From NORP23 sp050302475 (GTDB lineage Bacteria > Pseudomonadota > Alphaproteobacteria > Rhodobacterales > Rhodobacteraceae), in contig JBNLBF010000018.1 of assembly GCA_050302475.1 (NCBI GenBank), forward strand, positions 1 through 64,000: DNA of 64,000 nucleotides, given 5' to 3'. Below are positions 60,775 through 64,000 of the stretch, piece after piece. Below the pieces are notes generated by a model. The model did no database searches. It was given only the letters and a program-made list of their open reading frames with translations, and had not been told where the DNA came from. Position 1 is the first letter of the stretch; each line of letters begins with the position of its first letter. Made by a program: the position numbers and the translations under genes.

Positions 60775-60790
60775 TGTCCAAATTTGGACA
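60775..60790. promoter_or_regulatory. 16-base perfect palindrome upstream of DUF2794 and the sRNA candidate
   Basis: TGTCCAAATTTGGACA is perfectly self-complementary. It lies 46 bases upstream of the DUF2794 start and 66 bases upstream of the first hairpin of the RNA candidate, so it could control either. Confidence 0.4.
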
Positions 60791-60855
60791 TAAATTTCCT
60801 TGAAATGGCCTTTTTCGCGCCGAGTCGATGCCAGACTCCGAGTCCATAACTATAC

Positions 60856-60974
60856 CTGTAGCTGCTACTACAGCTTCAATCGGCACCGTGATTATCAGCC
60901 CCCACCCCGATACCGCGGTGCCGATTATCTCCTCCCTGAGACTTGATCCTCCGCTTCTCAAGCGGAGGTTTTTT
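60856..60974 (+). ncRNA. candidate small regulatory RNA with anti-Shine-Dalgarno CU stretch
   Basis: Three hairpins follow each other: CTGTAG/CTACAG (60856-60873), AATCGGCACC/GGTGCCGATT (arms 60878-60887 and 60917-60926), and the terminator CCTCCGCTT/AAGCGGAGG (60948-60968) with six T. The single-stranded stretch CTCCTCCCT (60929-60937) is complementary to a ribosome-binding site. There is no plus-strand gene upstream that needs this terminator; the ggt gene starts 61 bases after it. The pattern recalls the CcsR/cuckoo small RNAs of Rhodobacter. No good promoter was found; the 5' end is uncertain. Confidence 0.6.
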
Positions 60975-61034
60975 CCGTCTGGCCAATCCTTTTTCTGCCG
61001 CCTAACTTACCTGCAAACAGGCAGAGGTACCGAT

Positions 61035-62618
61035 ATGCGCGATTTCCATCTTCCCGGCCGGTCCACCGTCATCGCCGAAAATGGTATGGCGGCGACGTCA
61101 CACCCGTTGGCGTCCAAGGTCGCGATACAAATGCTGGAGGCAGGCGGGAATGCTGTTGATGCGGCGATTGCTGCCGCCATGGTGCTGAACGTCGCGGAGC
61201 CGAAGATGACCGGGCTGGGTGGTGACTGTTTCGCCCTGATCAAGCCCGCCGGGTCGGAAGATATCATTGGCCTCAATGCCTCGGGCCGCTCCCCTGCCGG
61301 GCTGGACGCCGCAGCGCTGCGGACCGCAGGACATACGGAAATCCCGTTGCGCGGGGTGGAATCGGTATCCGTCCCGGGTGCGGTCGACGGGATGGTGCGG
61401 CTGGCAAAGGACCACGGACGACTTGGGTTGAAAACCCTGCTCGCCCCCGCCATCCATTACGCTGAACAGGGTATTCCGGTCGCCCCCCGCGTCGCGTTCG
61501 ACTGGCTGGAGGGGCCTGACATTTTACAGGGCGCGGCCCGAACATATTTCCTAAACCACGACAAACCGTTCAGCGAAGGGCAGACATTTCGTGCGCCCGG
61601 TCAGGCAGAGGTTCTGCGCCGTATTGCCATGGATGGCCGCGAGGGGTTCTACGAAGGGGAAGTCGCCGAGGATATGGTCACCTCGCTTCAGGCATTAGGC
61701 GGGACGCATACGCTCGACGATTTCGCAGCGACGGCTTGCGATTACGTGACCCCGATCATCGGCACCTATCATGGGATGGAGTTGGTGGAGCTACCGCCAA
61801 ACGGCCAGGGCGCGACGGCCATCGTCATGGCCAATATCCTCGAAAATTTTGACCTTGCCAGCCTTGATCCCTATGGGACCCGACGCGCACATCTGGAGGC
61901 CGAGGCCGCAAAGCTCGCTTACGATGCTCGCAACCGGTTTGTGGCAGACCCGACGGATCAGGCGCTGCGACTAGAGCATATGCTTTCAAAAAACACAGGC
62001 AAAGCGTTGGCCGATCTGATAAATCTGGAGCGTGCGATGCCCAATGCGCACCAAGCTGCCGGCGCGGCACATAAGGACACCGTCTATTTGACTGTGATCG
62101 ACCGTGACCGCATGGCGGTTTCCCTAATCTATTCAATCTTCAGTGGTTTCGGGTCGGGTATTGCCTCGGACAAATTCGGTATCCTCTTTCAGAACCGCGC
62201 CTCCGGTTTCACACTGGAAGAAGGTCATCCGAACGAGGCCGCAGGGAACAAACGCCCGATGCACACAATTATCCCGGCGATGCTGCGCAAAGATGGAAAA
62301 CTGCTATCGACCTTGGGCGTGATGGGTGGGGCGTACCAGCCGAATGGCCATGTGCGGATTCTGACGAATATGGTGGATTATGGCATGGACCCGCAAACCG
62401 CCATCGACGCACCACGGTGTTTCGATGAAGGTGCCCTGATGAAAGTGGAGCGGGGATATGCGGACAAAGTTCGCACTGACCTGGCCGCCATGGGCCACAA
62501 GGTTACCGTGCCTGATGTCCCGATCGGCGGCGCGCAAATGGTGATGATAGATCTCGAAAACGGTGTGTTGCGCGGGGCATCTGACCCCCGCAAGGATGGC
62601 ATTGCGCTCGGCTATTAG
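61035..62618 (+). CDS. ggt: gamma-glutamyltransferase family protein
   Basis: A 527-residue Ntn-hydrolase that cleaves itself into two subunits. Seen: IAENGMAATSHPLASKVAIQMLEAGGNAVDAAIAAAMVLNVAEPKMTGLGGDCFALI, the nucleophilic threonine in HKDTVYLTVIDRDRMAVSLIYSIFSGFGSGI, and GLGVMGGAYQPNGH-like STLGVMGGAYQPNGHVRI. No signal peptide is evident, so it may be cytoplasmic, as in many alphaproteobacterial relatives that are also called cephalosporin acylase or Ac-type hydrolases. ATG 61035 follows AGAGG and lies after the terminator at 60948. Confidence 0.93.
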   Translation: MRDFHLPGRSTVIAENGMAATSHPLASKVAIQMLEAGGNAVDAAIAAAMVLNVAEPKMTGLGGDCFALIKPAGSEDIIGLNASGRSPAGLDAAALRTAGHTEIPLRGVESVSVPGAVDGMVRLAKDHGRLGLKTLLAPAIHYAEQGIPVAPRVAFDWLEGPDILQGAARTYFLNHDKPFSEGQTFRAPGQAEVLRRIAMDGREGFYEGEVAEDMVTSLQALGGTHTLDDFAATACDYVTPIIGTYHGMELVELPPNGQGATAIVMANILENFDLASLDPYGTRRAHLEAEAAKLAYDARNRFVADPTDQALRLEHMLSKNTGKALADLINLERAMPNAHQAAGAAHKDTVYLTVIDRDRMAVSLIYSIFSGFGSGIASDKFGILFQNRASGFTLEEGHPNEAAGNKRPMHTIIPAMLRKDGKLLSTLGVMGGAYQPNGHVRILTNMVDYGMDPQTAIDAPRCFDEGALMKVERGYADKVRTDLAAMGHKVTVPDVPIGGAQMVMIDLENGVLRGASDPRKDGIALGY

Positions 62619-62941
62619 TGCAATTGCCCGCCCAGATCGTATTTCCCGTCCTGTAATGGTCCGAACAGCTCGGCCACCTCGGGATGGTCAACCGGGTCGC
62701 CGGATTCATCAACCAGCAGGTTTTGTTCAGAAACATAGGCGACGTAAAAACTCACGTCATTTTCTGCCAGCAGGTGGTAAAATGGCTGATCCTTTGCCGG
62801 GCGCACCTCTTCGGGGATGGATTCATACCATTCCTCGGTATTGCTGAAGGTCGGGTCGATGTCGAACACGACTCCACGGAACGGATAGTGACGGTGCTTC
62901 ACTACCTGCCCTAAAGAGAATTTCGCGTCTTTCTTCAACAT
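62615..62941 (-). CDS. hspQ: heat shock protein HspQ
   Basis: A 108-residue protein with the HspQ core: KFSLGQVVKHRHYPFRGVVFDIDPTFSNTEEWYESIPEEVRPAKDQPFYHLLAENDVSFYVAYVSEQNLLVD. HspQ adjusts Lon protease activity and aids decay of certain proteins. A YccV/hemimethylated-DNA-binding-type fold. Its end overlaps the ggt stop by four bases, and it is divergent from the AEC transporter. Confidence 0.94.
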   Translation of the reverse strand: MLKKDAKFSLGQVVKHRHYPFRGVVFDIDPTFSNTEEWYESIPEEVRPAKDQPFYHLLAENDVSFYVAYVSEQNLLVDESGDPVDHPEVAELFGPLQDGKYDLGGQLH

Positions 62942-63032
62942 TTCCTAACCCTTCACAGTTTTCGGACGCGGTTGACTTCGCCATCTTTGCGGCAGAAAAC
63001 CAGCCAATGCCCGACCCGCTCAAGGTAGTCTT

Positions 63033-63914
63033 ATGAGTCTGATACTTCAAGTTCTCGAAATCATCGCTCCCGTATTTATTATCGCCGGAATTGGCGTGGG
63101 ATGGGTGGCGCTGGGATGGGAATACAAGGTGCAGTTTGTCACGCGCCTGACCATGACACTGGCCGCGCCCTGCCTGATTTTCACGTCGCTGGTGCGCACG
63201 GAAATCGACCCGCAGGCGCTGCGCGATACCGCGCTGGCGGCTGTTATTGCCTACTTGGCCGTTGCCGCCGTCACCTTTGCGTTGGTTCGATTGGCGAAAC
63301 TGGACGTCCGCACCTTCTTTGCGCCGCTGGTGTTCGGGAATACCGGCAACCTCGGCTTGCCGCTGGCGCTGTTTGCATTCGGAACGGCGGGATTCGATCT
63401 GGCGGTTGTGGTGTTCGCAATGACCTCGATCCTGTCCTTCACCTTTGGGGTATGGATCGTATCCGGCAGCGGCAACCCGGTGACCGCGCTGAAGGAACCC
63501 ATTGTCTGGGGGACGATCCTAGGGGGGTTGTTCCTTGTTATGGGCTGGACGCCGCCGGATTGGACAATGAACACGTTGTCGCTGATCGGGCAGATGCTGA
63601 TCCCGGTGATGCTGCTCACGCTAGGTGTGGCCGTTGCCCGACTGCGCCCCGACAGTTTTCGCCGCGCAACCTGGCTGGCAGCGCTGAAATATGTGATCTG
63701 TATCGCCGTCCCCTGGGGTGTGGCGCTGGCCTTTGATCTGCCACCCGTCGCGCTTGGCGCGTTGGTGATGCAGTTGGCTATGCCGGTGGCCGTGACCTCC
63801 TATATGCTGGCCGAGAAATATCATGCGGATTCAGACGAGGTCGCCTCGCTGGTTGTCGTGTCCACTGTCATGGGCATAGTCATTTTACCGCTGCTAATCG
63901 GTGTGCTGATCTAG
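63033..63914 (+). CDS. AEC family transporter
   Basis: A 293-residue inner-membrane protein with about ten hydrophobic segments and the auxin-efflux-carrier family layout: N-terminal VLEIIAPVFIIAGIGVGW, the central LVFGNTGNLGLPLALFAFG, and C-terminal VMQLAMPVAVTSYMLAEKY with SLVVVSTVMGIVILPLLI. Bacterial members export small acids such as malate; substrate here unknown. Confidence 0.92.
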   Translation: MSLILQVLEIIAPVFIIAGIGVGWVALGWEYKVQFVTRLTMTLAAPCLIFTSLVRTEIDPQALRDTALAAVIAYLAVAAVTFALVRLAKLDVRTFFAPLVFGNTGNLGLPLALFAFGTAGFDLAVVVFAMTSILSFTFGVWIVSGSGNPVTALKEPIVWGTILGGLFLVMGWTPPDWTMNTLSLIGQMLIPVMLLTLGVAVARLRPDSFRRATWLAALKYVICIAVPWGVALAFDLPPVALGALVMQLAMPVAVTSYMLAEKYHADSDEVASLVVVSTVMGIVILPLLIGVLI

Positions 63915-63992
63915 AGTTTACTTGATTTTAACCCCAATATGCGTTTCCTTACCGTCAGAGGGTGAAAACACCCCGAGCAGCAAGGCAGGCAA

Positions 63993-64000
63993 ATGCGTAA
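63993..64000 (+). CDS. possible start of a next gene, cut by the window edge
   Basis: ATG at 63993 follows an AGGCAGG site, and only two codons plus two bases remain in the window. It may be the first codon of the next plus-strand gene; nothing about its product can be said. Confidence 0.25.

Overview
This window looks like a chromosomal piece of an alphaproteobacterium of the order Rhodobacterales (Roseobacter/Paracoccus-like). The clues are a CcrM-type GANTC methyltransferase with GANTC sites in its own promoter, a Rhodobacter-type polyol (smo/mtlK) operon, small alphaproteobacterial families (DUF4170, DUF2794, DUF721, IalB, HspQ), the separate mlaA-mlaC pair, high GC and frequent 4-base gene overlaps. 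Nearly all of it is core genome. I see no phage, insertion sequence or CRISPR array. A run of 10 N marks an assembly gap inside an alkB-like gene.

Layout. 1-3.4 kb: a cut VOC gene, leuC with an upstream leader ORF and hairpin, and an M32 carboxypeptidase, all on the minus strand. 3.4-9 kb: a YdhG-like protein, PmbA/TldE, an inositol-phosphatase/CysQ-like enzyme, then DUF4170-waaA-lpxK for lipid A and Kdo assembly. 8.9-13 kb: PBP1a and the nitrogen pair glnK-amtB, which ends at a clear terminator. 13-21 kb: an Anp1/GT62-like glycosyltransferase, recQ, a creatinase/DoeA-like M24 enzyme, a DsbA-like thioredoxin, DUF721, mutY and the alkB-like monooxygenase. 21-29 kb: a type I secretion ABC/HlyD pair without a visible substrate, mlaA-mlaC, hemH with a small downstream gene, ridA-GDPD, a TSUP transporter and DUF2200. 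29.6-31.4 kb: ccrM and rnhB. 31.5-39 kb: the polyol operon smoEFGK-mtlK and its regulator unit HAD-smoC, divided by a terminator and each with its own promoter, then tRNA-Arg(CCU). 39-45.7 kb: an M48 protease, ubiE-ubiB, and a shortened AcoR-like regulator beside an aldehyde dehydrogenase. 45.9-47.7 kb: an AT-rich islet with an XRE-ImmA/IrrE protein and a DUF4411 PIN-like protein, the clearest sign of horizontal transfer. 47.7-52.3 kb: a YjbR-pfkB-nth operon, an Ada-like repair protein, an OmpA-like lipoprotein and an SDR-type protein. 52.4-59.2 kb: an envelope block with YjbH-YjbF (exopolysaccharide), a small hydrophobic protein, two L,D-transpeptidases, a CAP-domain lipoprotein, rlmN and an IalB-family protein. 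59.3-64 kb: an asparaginase, DUF2794, a likely small RNA gene, a gamma-glutamyltransferase, hspQ and an AEC transporter.

The items most worth following are the small RNA candidate at 60856-60974 (three hairpins, an anti-Shine-Dalgarno CU-rich stretch and a strong terminator, with no gene that needs it), the XRE-ImmA/DUF4411 islet, the AcoR-like regulator without its AAA+ domain next to a 10-base-arm palindrome, the bacterial Anp1-like glycosyltransferase, the leuC leader ORF, and the GANTC cluster on the ccrM promoter. Starts were chosen by hand from ribosome-binding sites, overlaps and family N-termini. No database search was possible, so every family name rests on motif recognition.
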